A stretch of DNA of 64,000 bases from Paracoccus aminophilus JCM 7686 (lineage in GTDB: Bacteria > Pseudomonadota > Alphaproteobacteria > Rhodobacterales > Rhodobacteraceae): the NCBI RefSeq assembly GCF_000444995.1, contig NC_022041.1:594001-658000 (forward strand). The letters run 5' to 3'. Below are positions 25,685-34,317 of this stretch, piece by piece. Within the stretch, counting starts at the first letter, position 1; the number at the start of each line of letters is the position of its first letter. Under the pieces are notes generated by a model. That model made no database searches, was not told the DNA's origin, and saw only the letters and a list, made by a program, of their open reading frames with translations. The position numbers and the translations under genes were made by a program.

Positions 25685-26530
25685 CTAGCGCTGGCAAATC
25701 GGGCAGAAAAAGCTGGACCGGCCGGACTGGGTGATGCGTGCGATCACGCCGGTACAGCCGGGGGTCGGGCAGGGCTCGCCCTCGCGGCCATAGACGCGGA
25801 AGGCGTGCTGGAAATAGCCAAGCTCGCCCGTCGCCTGCCGGTGATCGCGCAAGGACGAGCCGCCTGCCGCAATCGCCTCGGTCAGCACATCCTTGATATG
25901 GCCGACCAGCGCCGCGACCTGCGGGGCCTTGAGCGCGCCCGACAGGGTGCGCGGGTCGATCCCGGCGCGATAGAGCGATTCGGAGACATAGATATTGCCC
26001 AACCCCGCCACGATACGCTGATCCAGAAGCGCCGCCTTGATCGGGGTCGAGCGCCCCGAAAGCGCAGCAGCCAGAACCGCGCCGGTGAATTCGTCGGTCA
26101 AAGGCTCGGGGCCGAGACCTGCGAACAGCGCCTCTTCCGCGCCGGGGCGGATCAGATCGACCATGCCGAATCGACGCGCATCATTGAAGGTGATGGTGGT
26201 GCCGAGGTCGTTTTCAAAGACGACATGATCGTGACGCGCGAGGATCGCATGATCGCGGTGGACATCGGCCATGCCGCGCCCCTCGACCACCATGCGGCCC
26301 GACATGCCCAGATGGACCAGCAACGTGCCGCGGTCTTGCAGATCGGCGAGCAGATATTTCGAGCGCCGCCGCAGCGTCAGCACCCGCGCACCTGTCAGCA
26401 CCTGCACCAGATCCGGGGGCAGGGGGCGGCGCAGGTCGGGGCGGCGGGCCTCGGCGCGGGTGATGATGCGTCCCTCAAGATGGGGCAGAAGCCCGCGACG
26501 GACGGTTTCGACCTCTGGCAGTTCTGGCAT
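25685..26530 (-). CDS. mutM: formamidopyrimidine-DNA glycosylase
   Basis: A 281-residue bifunctional base-excision enzyme that removes 8-oxoguanine and nicks the abasic site. The mature N-terminus [13 protein letters not shown] has the catalytic Pro2-Glu3. The C-terminal zinc finger has two CxxC pairs (PCPTPGC and FFCPICQR). ATG 26530 is preceded by GAGGAAAGA. It diverges from ubiE across a 76-bp gap, a common alphaproteobacterial arrangement near dnaA. Confidence 0.96.
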   Translation of the reverse strand: MPELPEVETVRRGLLPHLEGRIITRAEARRPDLRRPLPPDLVQVLTGARVLTLRRRSKYLLADLQDRGTLLVHLGMSGRMVVEGRGMADVHRDHAILARHDHVVFENDLGTTITFNDARRFGMVDLIRPGAEEALFAGLGPEPLTDEFTGAVLAAALSGRSTPIKAALLDQRIVAGLGNIYVSESLYRAGIDPRTLSGALKAPQVAALVGHIKDVLTEAIAAGGSSLRDHRQATGELGYFQHAFRVYGREGEPCPTPGCTGVIARITQSGRSSFFCPICQR

Positions 26531-26606
26531 TCTTTCCTCATTCGTCGCATGGTGCGGCGCGCAGTTCTCCATTAACTGGGCGCGAAAGCAGCGAACGGCA
26601 AGCAAG

Positions 26607-27371
26607 ATGACCAAGAACGACCGCGAGAATGACCGCAAGGAAACCCATTTCGGTTTTCGCACCGTCGCCGAGGAAGACAAGGCCGGGCTGGTCCATGGCG
26701 TCTTCTCCAGCGTAGCCTCGCGCTATGATGTGATGAATGATGCGATGAGCATGGGCATTCATCGGCTGTGGAAGACCGCGCTGATGGATTGGCTGGCCCC
26801 GCGCGACGGCCAGAAACTGCTCGATGTCGCGGGTGGCACCGGCGATATTGCCTTCCGCTTCCTGCAACGCGCGCCCGGTGCCAGCGTCACCGTCTGCGAT
26901 ATGACCGAGAGCATGTTGGTCGAGGGCCGCAAACGCGCCGAGGCCGGGCGGCTCGCCGATCGGCTGTCTTGGGTCACGGGCGATGCGATGGCTCTGCCGT
27001 TCCCCGACAACAGCTTTGACCGCTACACGATCAGCTTTGGCATCCGCAACGTCACCCGGATCCCGGATGCGCTGAAGGAAGCCTACCGCGTCTTGCGGCC
27101 CGGCGGGCGGCTCGTCGTGCTCGAATTCAGCCAGATGCCGGTTCCGGCCTTGCAATGGGCCTATGATCGCTATTCCTTCAACGTCATCCCCGAGATGGGT
27201 CGGATGATCGCGGGCGACCGCGAGAGCTATCAATATCTCGTCGAATCGATCCGCAAATTTCCCGATCAGGACACGTTCGCCACGATGATCCGCGAGGCCG
27301 GTTTCGGGCGCGTGCAATGGCGCAACCTCTCGATGGGGATCGCCGCGCTGCACAGCGGCTGGAAGCTCTGA
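26607..27371 (+). CDS. ubiE: ubiquinone/menaquinone biosynthesis C-methyltransferase UbiE
   Basis: A 254-residue SAM-dependent methyltransferase that C-methylates the quinone ring. Family signatures seen are [17 protein letters not shown], the SAM loop [15 protein letters not shown], and [19 protein letters not shown] 26607 is chosen because an upstream in-frame extension runs antisense to mutM. It is 3 nt from ubiB, so the pair is an operon. Confidence 0.95.
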   Translation: MTKNDRENDRKETHFGFRTVAEEDKAGLVHGVFSSVASRYDVMNDAMSMGIHRLWKTALMDWLAPRDGQKLLDVAGGTGDIAFRFLQRAPGASVTVCDMTESMLVEGRKRAEAGRLADRLSWVTGDAMALPFPDNSFDRYTISFGIRNVTRIPDALKEAYRVLRPGGRLVVLEFSQMPVPALQWAYDRYSFNVIPEMGRMIAGDRESYQYLVESIRKFPDQDTFATMIREAGFGRVQWRNLSMGIAALHSGWKL

Positions 27372-27374
27372 TCC

Positions 27375-28910
27375 ATGCGCGGACCGCATAATATCTGGCG
27401 CCTGATCCGAACGGGCGCGACCTTCGAGCGGACCGGCGCGATGAAAGTCGCCCTTGATGCGATGAACGCCCCGGCGAGCCTGCGCATTGCCGCGCGGGTT
27501 CTGGGCTGGCCTTTCGCCTGGCTTGGCTACAAGGGCGATCCGAACTTGCCGTCGCTGACGCGCGCGATCACCGCGCTTGGGCCGGCCTATATCAAATTCG
27601 GCCAGATCATGTCGACGCGGCCCGATGTCGTCGGCGTCGAGCTCGCCGATCAGCTGCGCATGTTGCAAGACAGCCTCCCGCCTTTCCCGACCGAGATCGC
27701 CAAAGAGACGATTCTGGCCGAGATCGGGATGCCGGTCTCGGAACTTTATGCCGAGTTTTCGGCCCCCGTGGCTGCGGCCTCGATCGCGCAGGTCCACCGC
27801 GCGCGCCGCGCCGACAATGGCCGCGAGGTCGCGGTGAAGGTGCTGCGTCCGGGCATTGAAGCCGCCTTCCGGCGCGACATCGACGCCTTCCATTTCGCCG
27901 CCAGCGTCATGGAGATGCTGCTGCCCGCAAGCCGTCGTCTGCGGCCGCGCGATGTCGTCAGCCATTTCGAATCGGTGGTCAATGGCGAGCTGGATTTGCG
28001 GCTTGAAGCGGCCTCTGCCTCGGAATTCGCGGAACATGTCGCCAAGGACAAGGGCATTTCCGTGCCGCTTCCCGCCTGGAGCATGACCGCGCGCCGCGTC
28101 CTGACCAGCGATTGGGCCGAGGGCCTGCCGATGGGCGATATCGCGGCCCTGCAAGCGGCGGGCCATGATACCGCGGCGATCGGCCAGCGCGTCCTGCAGA
28201 TGTTTTTGACCCATGCCCTGCGCGACGGCTATTTCCACGGCGATATGCATCAGGGCAACCTCAAGGTCGCGCCCAATGGCGATATCATCGTCTATGATTT
28301 CGGCATCATGGGCGAGATCGACGCCTATGCCCGCCGGGTCTATGCCGAGATCCTGATCGGCTTCATCCGCCGCGATTACGATCTCGTCGCCCGCGTCCAT
28401 TTCGAGGCAGGCTATGTCCCCGCCGACCGTGACCGCGACGAATTCGCGCGCGCGTTGCGGGCCGTCGGCGAGCCGATTTTCGGGGCGGATGCCAGCCGGA
28501 TCTCGATGGCCAATCTTCTCGGCCATCTCTTCGAGGTGACCGAGCGTTTCGGGATGCAGACCCGCACCGAGCTGATCTTGCTGCAACGCACCATGGTCGT
28601 GGTCGAGGGCGTCGCGCGCTCGCTCGATCCGCAGATCAATATGTGGCAGGTCGCGCGTCCGGTGGTCGAGGCCTATGTGAAGGACAATCTCGGGCCGCGC
28701 GCCATGCTGCGCGACGGCATCCGCGTGGTGCAGGCTTTGGGGCGCTATGGCCCATTGATTCCCGAGGTGGTCGAGCGGCGTCTGGGCGAATTGCTGCGTG
28801 CGGGTCCGCAAGAGGCGCCGCGCGAAACTCTGCGCCCGAAACTCGCGCTTTTGCTTTCGGGGGCGGCGATTGCTCTCGCTGGAGTTGCGGTCGGGGTCTG
28901 GCTCGGCTGA
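27375..28910 (+). CDS. ubiB: UbiB-family atypical kinase/ATPase for ubiquinone synthesis
   Basis: 511 residues. The family's KxGQ motif appears as YIKFGQIMSTRPD, the Ala-rich loop as AAASIAQVHRA, and catalytic-type residues in HGDMHQGNL and YDFGIMG. One or two hydrophobic helices at the C-terminus (about 480-510) anchor it to the inner membrane. UbiB supports ubiquinone biosynthesis, perhaps by extracting lipid intermediates. It is directly downstream of ubiE. Confidence 0.95.
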   Translation: MRGPHNIWRLIRTGATFERTGAMKVALDAMNAPASLRIAARVLGWPFAWLGYKGDPNLPSLTRAITALGPAYIKFGQIMSTRPDVVGVELADQLRMLQDSLPPFPTEIAKETILAEIGMPVSELYAEFSAPVAAASIAQVHRARRADNGREVAVKVLRPGIEAAFRRDIDAFHFAASVMEMLLPASRRLRPRDVVSHFESVVNGELDLRLEAASASEFAEHVAKDKGISVPLPAWSMTARRVLTSDWAEGLPMGDIAALQAAGHDTAAIGQRVLQMFLTHALRDGYFHGDMHQGNLKVAPNGDIIVYDFGIMGEIDAYARRVYAEILIGFIRRDYDLVARVHFEAGYVPADRDRDEFARALRAVGEPIFGADASRISMANLLGHLFEVTERFGMQTRTELILLQRTMVVVEGVARSLDPQINMWQVARPVVEAYVKDNLGPRAMLRDGIRVVQALGRYGPLIPEVVERRLGELLRAGPQEAPRETLRPKLALLLSGAAIALAGVAVGVWLG

Positions 28911-28984
28911 TTTCCAGCCCGACCGGCGCACTCTCATGCTGGCGGGGGTTGAGCGGATCTTGCCTTTGGCCTAACGATTTCCGA

Positions 28985-29800
28985 ATGAAAATTCTCTATT
29001 TGGGCGATGTGATGGGCCGCGCCGGGCGCCGCGCCATCACCGAAGGGCTGGCCGGCCTGAAGCAAGAACTTCGGGTCGACTTCACGATAGTCAACGGCGA
29101 GAACGCCAGCGGCGGCATGGGGCTGACGGGCGGCCATGCCAAGCTGATTCTCGAGGCCGGAGCCGATTGCATCACGCTTGGCGATCATGCGTTCGATCAG
29201 AAAGAGATGCTCTCTTTCATCGAGACCGAGCCGCGCATCATTCGGCCGCTGAACTTTGCCAAAGAGGCGCCAGGCCGGGGCTTTCGCGTCTTCGAGGCGA
29301 CACAGGGCCGCAAGATCCTGGTCACGCAGGCGCTGGGGCAGGTCTTTATGAAGCGGCCCTTCGACGATCCGTTCTCGGCACTCGATACGGTTCTGCGCGC
29401 CCATCCTTCGGGCGGGCTGGTGCAGGCGGCGGTGGTCGATATCCATGCCGAGGCGACCAGCGAGAAAATGGCGATCGGGCATTATTGCGACGGACGCGCC
29501 AGCCTTGTCGTCGGCACCCATACCCATGTCCCGACGGCGGATGCGCAGATCCTGCCGCGCGGCACGGGCTATCTGAGCGATGCGGGCATGTGCGGCGATT
29601 ACGACAGCATCATCGGCATGGACAAAGCCGAGCCGATGCGTCGCTTCCTGACCGGCATGACGCGCGAGCGCTTCTCTCCGGCGGAGGGCGAGGCGACGCT
29701 GTGCGGTGTGCTGGTCACGACGAATGACCGCACCGGGCTTGCGACCTCGATCCAGCCGGTGCGGCGCGGCGGACGGTTGCAACAGGCTCCGGCGCTCTGA
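28985..29800 (+). CDS. YmdB-type metallophosphoesterase
   Basis: A 271-residue calcineurin-like phosphoesterase (TIGR00282/YmdB family; cyclic-nucleotide phosphodiesterase activity is known for Bacillus YmdB). Metal-site motifs are GDVMGRAGR, NGENASGG, GDHAFDQ and GTHTHVPTAD. The usual GNH of the dinuclear site reads GDH here, an Asn-to-Asp change that should be checked against relatives. ATG 28985 starts MKILYLGDVMG; a longer frame from ubiB is an overlap. It follows ubiB by 74 nt. Confidence 0.85.
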   Translation: MKILYLGDVMGRAGRRAITEGLAGLKQELRVDFTIVNGENASGGMGLTGGHAKLILEAGADCITLGDHAFDQKEMLSFIETEPRIIRPLNFAKEAPGRGFRVFEATQGRKILVTQALGQVFMKRPFDDPFSALDTVLRAHPSGGLVQAAVVDIHAEATSEKMAIGHYCDGRASLVVGTHTHVPTADAQILPRGTGYLSDAGMCGDYDSIIGMDKAEPMRRFLTGMTRERFSPAEGEATLCGVLVTTNDRTGLATSIQPVRRGGRLQQAPAL

Positions 29801-29807
29801 TCGGGAT

Positions 29808-29825
29808 CGGGCCGTTCGCGGCCCG
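29808..29825. terminator. UUCG-capped hairpin between convergent genes
   Basis: A perfect CGGGCCG-TTCG-CGGCCCG stem-loop between the YmdB-type gene and olsA. It has no T-run, but the exceptionally stable UUCG tetraloop suggests an RNA 3'-end structure. Confidence 0.5.
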
Positions 29826-29839
29826 CCATCCGCTTCTGG

Positions 29840-30694
29840 TCAGGCTTTGGCTTTGGGATCGGGCAGAAAGCCGCTGCGCACTGCAGCCTCGGCTTTGGCC
29901 GACAGCGTCTTGCGGCTTTCTCCGGCGACCGGGATCGGCGGATGCAAAATCACCGTGACCGCGCCCTGACGCGGTCGCGACAGCACCGCCAGCAGATGCG
30001 GCCCGAGCTCAAGATTGCCCCACCAGCCATAGAACCGCGGATCCTCGCCCGGCGGCGCTTGATAGCAGGCGGTGACGGGCTGGATCGCCAGATCGGGCGG
30101 CAGGGCCGGGTCGAGAAAGCCCTGAAAGAGCGTTGGTTTGAAGGGCAGGACGCGCTGGCTGTCGCTGCTCGTGCCCTCGGGAAAGAAGAGCAGGCGATGC
30201 CCGGCGCGGGTGCGCTCGGCGAATTCCTCGGCCTGCTGGCGCGCGAGTTTCGGATCGCGGGTCACGAAATGGGTATTGGTGACGCGGGTCAGGATATTGA
30301 TCCCCGGCCAGCTCGCGACCTCGGATTTCGAGACGAAGAAGACCGGCATCGCGGCATTGAGCACAAGGATGTCGAGCCAGCTTGCATGGTTTGCGACCGC
30401 CGCGCCTGCGCCCTTCATCGGTCGGCCAACACGCCGCCAGCGCAGCCCCATGAAGAACAGACAGATCCGGCAGACGCCCTGCACCCAAGGGCCCGTCACG
30501 GGACGGCGCGGCCCGGTGAACAGCCGCTCGATCAGGCGCAGCGGCAGCAGAAACAGCACGCCCAGCACAAGCGTCAGGATGATCGGCAGGCCACGCAGCA
30601 CGACCAGCGCCCAGCCAAGCGCCGAGGGGCGCGGCAAGGGCGCGGGCTGGTCGTCGCCCAACCAGGTTGCGGCGGTGCGGGGGGCCTCGCTCAT
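29840..30694 (-). CDS. olsA: lysophospholipid/lyso-ornithine lipid O-acyltransferase
   Basis: A 284-residue PlsC-family acyltransferase with an N-terminal membrane helix (about 31-51). The catalytic box is NHASWLD (HX4D) and the acceptor motif is FPEGTSS. It overlaps olsB by 4 nt, so it most probably adds the second acyl chain to lyso-ornithine lipid. A general 1-acylglycerol-3-phosphate acyltransferase role is the alternative. Confidence 0.85.
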   Translation of the reverse strand: MSEAPRTAATWLGDDQPAPLPRPSALGWALVVLRGLPIILTLVLGVLFLLPLRLIERLFTGPRRPVTGPWVQGVCRICLFFMGLRWRRVGRPMKGAGAAVANHASWLDILVLNAAMPVFFVSKSEVASWPGINILTRVTNTHFVTRDPKLARQQAEEFAERTRAGHRLLFFPEGTSSDSQRVLPFKPTLFQGFLDPALPPDLAIQPVTACYQAPPGEDPRFYGWWGNLELGPHLLAVLSRPRQGAVTVILHPPIPVAGESRKTLSAKAEAAVRSGFLPDPKAKA

Positions 30695-31470
30695 CCCTGC
30701 GTGCGACCCTCGTAGAAGCGGCGATGTTTCACCGACATGGATTCCGTGTCCACGACCAAAAGCACGTCGGTGGTGTTGAATTCGTGGTCAAGGAAGGCAC
30801 CTTCGCCCACCGTCCCGCCCAGACGCAGATAGGCCTTGAGCAAGGGTGGCAACGCCAGCATCGCGCTGCGTCGGTCCAAATCGGCGGCAGGCAAAAGATC
30901 CATGCTCTGATAACCCGAGGCCAGTGCGACCGGGCGCAGCCCTTCGGGCGCGAGATGGTTGTGATGCAGCCAGCTCAGCGGTTGCGCTAAGGCCTGCGCG
31001 TCAAGGCCGTGGAACGAGGCCACGCCGAACAGCAGCTCGATCTGGTTGCGCAGCACATAATCGGCCAGCGCATTCCACATCAAAAACATGCCCGAGCCGC
31101 CGCGATAATCGAGATCGACGCAGGAGCGGCCGAGCTCGAGCAGCGGACGCCCCGAGGCGCGTAGCGAGGACAGGTCATATTCGCTATCGCAGTAAAAGCG
31201 CCCGAAAGCCTCGGCCCGCGCCCCGGGCAGCAGCCGATAGACGCCGACGATATGTTCGAGATCGGCCTCCGAGCGGCGGCGGTCGATCAGCACGAGGTGA
31301 TCGACGATCGGATCGAATTCATCGCGCTCAAAGCGGTTCGTGTGATCGACCATCAGCCCATCCGCGCCGAGCTCTTCGACGAAGACGCGGTAGCGCAGGC
31401 GTTGGGCGCCCAGAAGATCGGCCTCGGAGGTGGCAAGCCGGGTCTCGAAATACGAAGTGTCAGGCGTCAT
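30691..31470 (-). CDS. olsB: L-ornithine N(alpha)-acyltransferase
   Basis: A 259-residue GNAT-like acyltransferase of the OlsB family, which transfers a 3-hydroxyacyl chain from ACP to the alpha-amino group of ornithine. Family-typical segments are RYRVFVEELGADG, the loop ELGRSCVDLDYRGG, and FGVASFHG. It is the first gene of olsBA. Ornithine lipids replace phospholipids under phosphate limitation in many alphaproteobacteria; I did not recognise a PhoB box upstream. Confidence 0.9.
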   Translation of the reverse strand: MTPDTSYFETRLATSEADLLGAQRLRYRVFVEELGADGLMVDHTNRFERDEFDPIVDHLVLIDRRRSEADLEHIVGVYRLLPGARAEAFGRFYCDSEYDLSSLRASGRPLLELGRSCVDLDYRGGSGMFLMWNALADYVLRNQIELLFGVASFHGLDAQALAQPLSWLHHNHLAPEGLRPVALASGYQSMDLLPAADLDRRSAMLALPPLLKAYLRLGGTVGEGAFLDHEFNTTDVLLVVDTESMSVKHRRFYEGRTQG

Positions 31471-31615
31471 CGGCTTGTGGTCTTCCGGTCAGGGGTGAAA
31501 GCGCGGCGGCATTGGCGAGTGTGACATTTCAACCTCACAGATGTTTTCGTGTTGAAGTTGATAACATTCAAATTGACTATCCCGTGAGGTGAAATCACGC
31601 TTAAGTGATGGAATA

Positions 31616-31792
31616 TCATGGGGTAAGCGAAATGAGGATGAGTGTGACGCGGCTACCGTCGATGACTCTTTTTCCAACATTTTCAAAATTTACCGTCACG
31701 CGATCTCCAACCCTCGATTGCACTTGCCCGATTCCCCAGTCAGGGGCAGCGGGATGCCGGACCAGCATGCCCGGTTCCAGTATCTCATTCAT
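31616..31792 (-). CDS. DUF3553 small protein
   Basis: A 58-residue protein, easily missed because it is so short. It reads MNEILEPGMLVRHPAAPDWG at the start and continues IGQVQSRVGDRVTVNFENVG, then KRVIDGSRVTLILI. This is the DUF3553 family of small beta-rich proteins (KOW/CarD-like DNA- or RNA-binding folds have been suggested). A TAG lies immediately before the ATG, so the start is certain. It diverges from chpT with 56 bp between starts and precedes olsB by 145 bp. Function is unknown. Confidence 0.88.
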   Translation of the reverse strand: MNEILEPGMLVRHPAAPDWGIGQVQSRVGDRVTVNFENVGKRVIDGSRVTLILISLTP

Positions 31793-31848
31793 CTATCTGC
31801 CCCGTCCGTTTGATTTTCAAGATTTAGAGCGTAAAGGAGTATGAGACA

Positions 31849-32496
31849 ATGTCAGCCGGGACGATCTGCAAACAGGCCGAAGAGGGTCTGTCGGAACATT
31901 TTGCAGCTCTTGTCGGTTCTCGCCTGTGTCACGATCTGATCTCTCCCCTCGGCGCTATTGGCAATGGGGTAGAGCTTTTGCAGCTGTCTGGTGAATTTCC
32001 GGGCATCGGCCAAAGCTCGGAGTTGCAGCTCATTTCGGAAAGCGTAGATGCGGCGCGAAACCGCATTAGCCTGTTCAGGATGGCTTTTGGCCACACCTCT
32101 TCGGAACAGCGCATTGGTCGCAACGAGCTTGCGAGCCTGCTTGAAACCTTTGACCGCAACGGTCGTATTCGAATCCGCTTCGAGGCTGAGGGCGATTTGC
32201 CGCGCACCGATGGCCGGCTTATTATGCTGGCGCTGATGTGCTTCGAGACGGCGATGCCTTGGGGAGGGCGTGTGCTGATCTGTCGCGCCGCCTCGGGGTG
32301 GCGGCTGGTCGCCGAGGCGACGCGGATCAAGACGGATCCCGCGCTCTGGGCCTGGCTCGATGGCGGAAAATCCCATGCTCTGCCCATGTTGCAGCCGCCT
32401 GATGTCCATTTCGGGCTCATGGCGAGCTTCGCCCATGAGGCGGGACGCAATCTGATGTGGGAGCTGGACGAGAACGGCGGAGAGATCTCGTTCTGA
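31849..32496 (+). CDS. chpT: histidine phosphotransferase ChpT
   Basis: A 215-residue ChpT-type phosphotransferase that relays phosphate from the hybrid kinase CckA to the response regulators CtrA and CpdR. The DHp-like helix carries the phospho-acceptor in RLCHDLISPLGAIGNG (His28). The C-terminal half is a degenerate, non-ATP-binding HATPase-like fold. AAGGAG lies 10 nt before the ATG. In Rhodobacterales the CtrA relay controls motility and gene transfer agents rather than being essential for division. Confidence 0.88.
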   Translation: MSAGTICKQAEEGLSEHFAALVGSRLCHDLISPLGAIGNGVELLQLSGEFPGIGQSSELQLISESVDAARNRISLFRMAFGHTSSEQRIGRNELASLLETFDRNGRIRIRFEAEGDLPRTDGRLIMLALMCFETAMPWGGRVLICRAASGWRLVAEATRIKTDPALWAWLDGGKSHALPMLQPPDVHFGLMASFAHEAGRNLMWELDENGGEISF

Positions 32497-32501
32497 GCAA
32501 A

Positions 32502-32527
32502 AACCGCCCGGTTTTGCCCGGGCGGTT
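32502..32527 (-). terminator. terminator between convergent chpT and proA
   Basis: A perfect ten-pair stem AACCGCCCGG / CCGGGCGGTT with loop TTTTGC. The minus-strand side is followed by TTTTTG, so it best fits proA. It can also stop chpT transcripts. Confidence 0.85.
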
Positions 32528-32539
32528 CCTGCGAAGGGA

Positions 32540-33811
32540 TCAGGCGCGGATCGTGCCATCGCCGGTGACCAGATATTTGAAGCTGGTCAATTGCTCGGCA
32601 CCGACCGGGCCGCGCGCATGCATCTTGCCGGTGGCGATGCCGATTTCCGCCCCCATGCCGAACTCGCCGCCATCCGCGAATTGCGTCGAGGCATTGCGCA
32701 TCAGGATGGCGCTGTCGAGCCGCTTGAAGAAGCGGTCGCCGGTCGCATCATTCTCGGTCAGGATCGCCTCGGTGTGACCCGAGCCATAGCGGCGGATATG
32801 GTCGATCGCCTCATCGACGCCATCGACCAGTTTTGCCGCGATGATCATATCGAGATATTCGCGGCCGAAATCCTCGGGGCTGGCTTTCACCGTGCCGGGG
32901 ATTTTCGCAAGCTCACCCTCGGCACGAACCTCGACACCGGCGGCCAGCAGATCCTCGATCAGCACGGCGCCATGTTTGGTGTAGAACTTCCAGTCGATCA
33001 GCAGGCATTCCGCCGAGCCGCAGATCCCGGTCCGCCGCGCCTTGGCATTGACGATCACGCGCCGCGCCTTTTCGAGATCGGCGTCGGCGTCCGCATAGAC
33101 ATGGCAGATGCCTTCGAGATGGGCAAAGACCGGCACGCGGGCCTCGGCCTGAACGCGTCCGACAAGTCCCTTGCCGCCGCGCGGCACGATCACGTCGATC
33201 AACCCCTGCGCGCGCAGCATCGCCCCCACCGCCGCACGGTCGCGGGTCGGGATCATCTGGATCGCGGCTTCGGGCAGTCCGGCCTGACGCAGGCCCTGCA
33301 TCAGACAGGCATGAATTGCGGTCGCCGAGTTCAGGCTTTCCGAACCGCCGCGCAAGATCACGGCATTGCCGGATTTCAACGCCAACGCCGCCGCATCCGC
33401 CGTCACATTCGGGCGGCTTTCATAGATCACGCCGATGACGCCAAGCGGCGTCGCGACGCGCTGGATATGCAGCCCGTTCGGACGGTCCCATTCCGCCAGC
33501 ACCTTGCCGACCGGATCGGGCTGTTCGGCCACCGCGCGCAGACCCTCGGCCATGGCGCGGATGCGCGCGGGGTCAAGCTTCAGACGGTCGATCATCGCTG
33601 GTGGCAGACCCTTTTCCTCGCCAAACACGAGATCCTCGGCATTTGCATCGAGAATCGCATCTTCGGCCGCTTTCAACGCATCCGCCGCCCCGATCAGGGC
33701 TGCATGTTTGCGCTCGGCGCTGGTTTCCGCCAGCACCGCCGCGGCCGCGCGCGCATCTGCACCAAGCTTGGCGATCAGCGCATCGGCATCGGACTGGGTC
33801 AGGTCATTCAT
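32540..33811 (-). CDS. proA: gamma-glutamyl phosphate reductase
   Basis: Second enzyme of proline synthesis: reduces gamma-glutamyl phosphate to glutamate semialdehyde with NADPH. The 423-residue aldehyde-dehydrogenase fold has the active-site Cys in [14 protein letters not shown] and cofactor segments [14 protein letters not shown] and [12 protein letters not shown] 33811 has AGGAG 8 nt upstream. proB is not adjacent, unlike the usual proBA pair; the gene upstream is ssrA. Confidence 0.95.
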   Translation of the reverse strand: MNDLTQSDADALIAKLGADARAAAAVLAETSAERKHAALIGAADALKAAEDAILDANAEDLVFGEEKGLPPAMIDRLKLDPARIRAMAEGLRAVAEQPDPVGKVLAEWDRPNGLHIQRVATPLGVIGVIYESRPNVTADAAALALKSGNAVILRGGSESLNSATAIHACLMQGLRQAGLPEAAIQMIPTRDRAAVGAMLRAQGLIDVIVPRGGKGLVGRVQAEARVPVFAHLEGICHVYADADADLEKARRVIVNAKARRTGICGSAECLLIDWKFYTKHGAVLIEDLLAAGVEVRAEGELAKIPGTVKASPEDFGREYLDMIIAAKLVDGVDEAIDHIRRYGSGHTEAILTENDATGDRFFKRLDSAILMRNASTQFADGGEFGMGAEIGIATGKMHARGPVGAEQLTSFKYLVTGDGTIRA

Positions 33812-33904
33812 CGTGGTTACTCCTATGGCCCCTGAAATAGGCGGGGCGCGCCGCGAAAGCCAGAGAAAAGGCAGCAGCAAAGGGGACCAGCGATGAGAGG
33901 GGAA

Positions 33905-34220
33905 GGTGCAGGATTCTGTTGCCAGGCTCCTGCGGGCCCCGCCTTACGCGGCTAAGCGCAAGGACTTAAGTTTCGATCTCTCGAACTGCTTACGCAGCCA
34001 GAGCGACCGGAGCACGGTTGTCGTTGGCAACTGTACAATTTGCACCGATGACGGTGGTAGCTCACCGAGACAAAGCTTACATCTTTAGACGTTCGTCGAT
34101 CCTGTTTCGACCCCATTTGCCCCCAACGAGGGAGTTTTGGTGGAGTCGCCGGGTACCGCCCCCGGGTCCGATCCGCTTATTACATGCGCGTTTATGCCCA
34201 TAGTCCGAGCAAGCCCGAAC
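33905..34220 (-). ncRNA. ssrA: tmRNA, circularly permuted two-piece form
   Basis: Read on the minus strand. The acceptor piece comes first: T-arm, then 3' end GACTCCACCA at about 34150-34137. A short intervening segment follows, then the 5' end GGGGTCGAAACAGGATCGAC (from about 34114). Next is the coding piece with resume codon GCC at 34028-34026. The tag reads ANDNRAPVALAA and stops at TAA (33992-33990). Acceptor halves GGGGTCG and CGACTCC pair over seven positions with one wobble. This piece order is the permuted form known from alphaproteobacteria. It rescues stalled ribosomes with SmpB and tags proteins for degradation. Outer ends are estimates. Confidence 0.93.
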
Positions 34221-34226
34221 AGGTTG

Positions 34227-34255
34227 AATATAGGACGGAGTTTTCGCGGCTGCAA
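34227..34255 (-). promoter_or_regulatory. sigma70-type promoter of ssrA
   Basis: Minus strand: TTGCAG (34255-34250), 17-bp spacer, TATATT (34232-34227), placing the transcript start near 34220. Confidence 0.7.
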
Positions 34256-34317
34256 GATCGCCCGGCGGGATTTTGCGGGCGGGGAGGGCCCGCAGCGCGA
34301 CACCGCGCCGGGAGAGC

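Noticed and set aside
31489..31844. Short frames on both strands in the olsB-chpT gap (31489-31686 minus, 31605-31844 plus)
   Set aside because: They overlap the DUF3553 gene in other frames and their products lack family similarity.
33812..34317. tRNA gene in the proA-hydrolase gap
   Set aside because: The tRNA-like T-arm and CCA belong to the permuted tmRNA; tag frame and paired acceptor halves show this.
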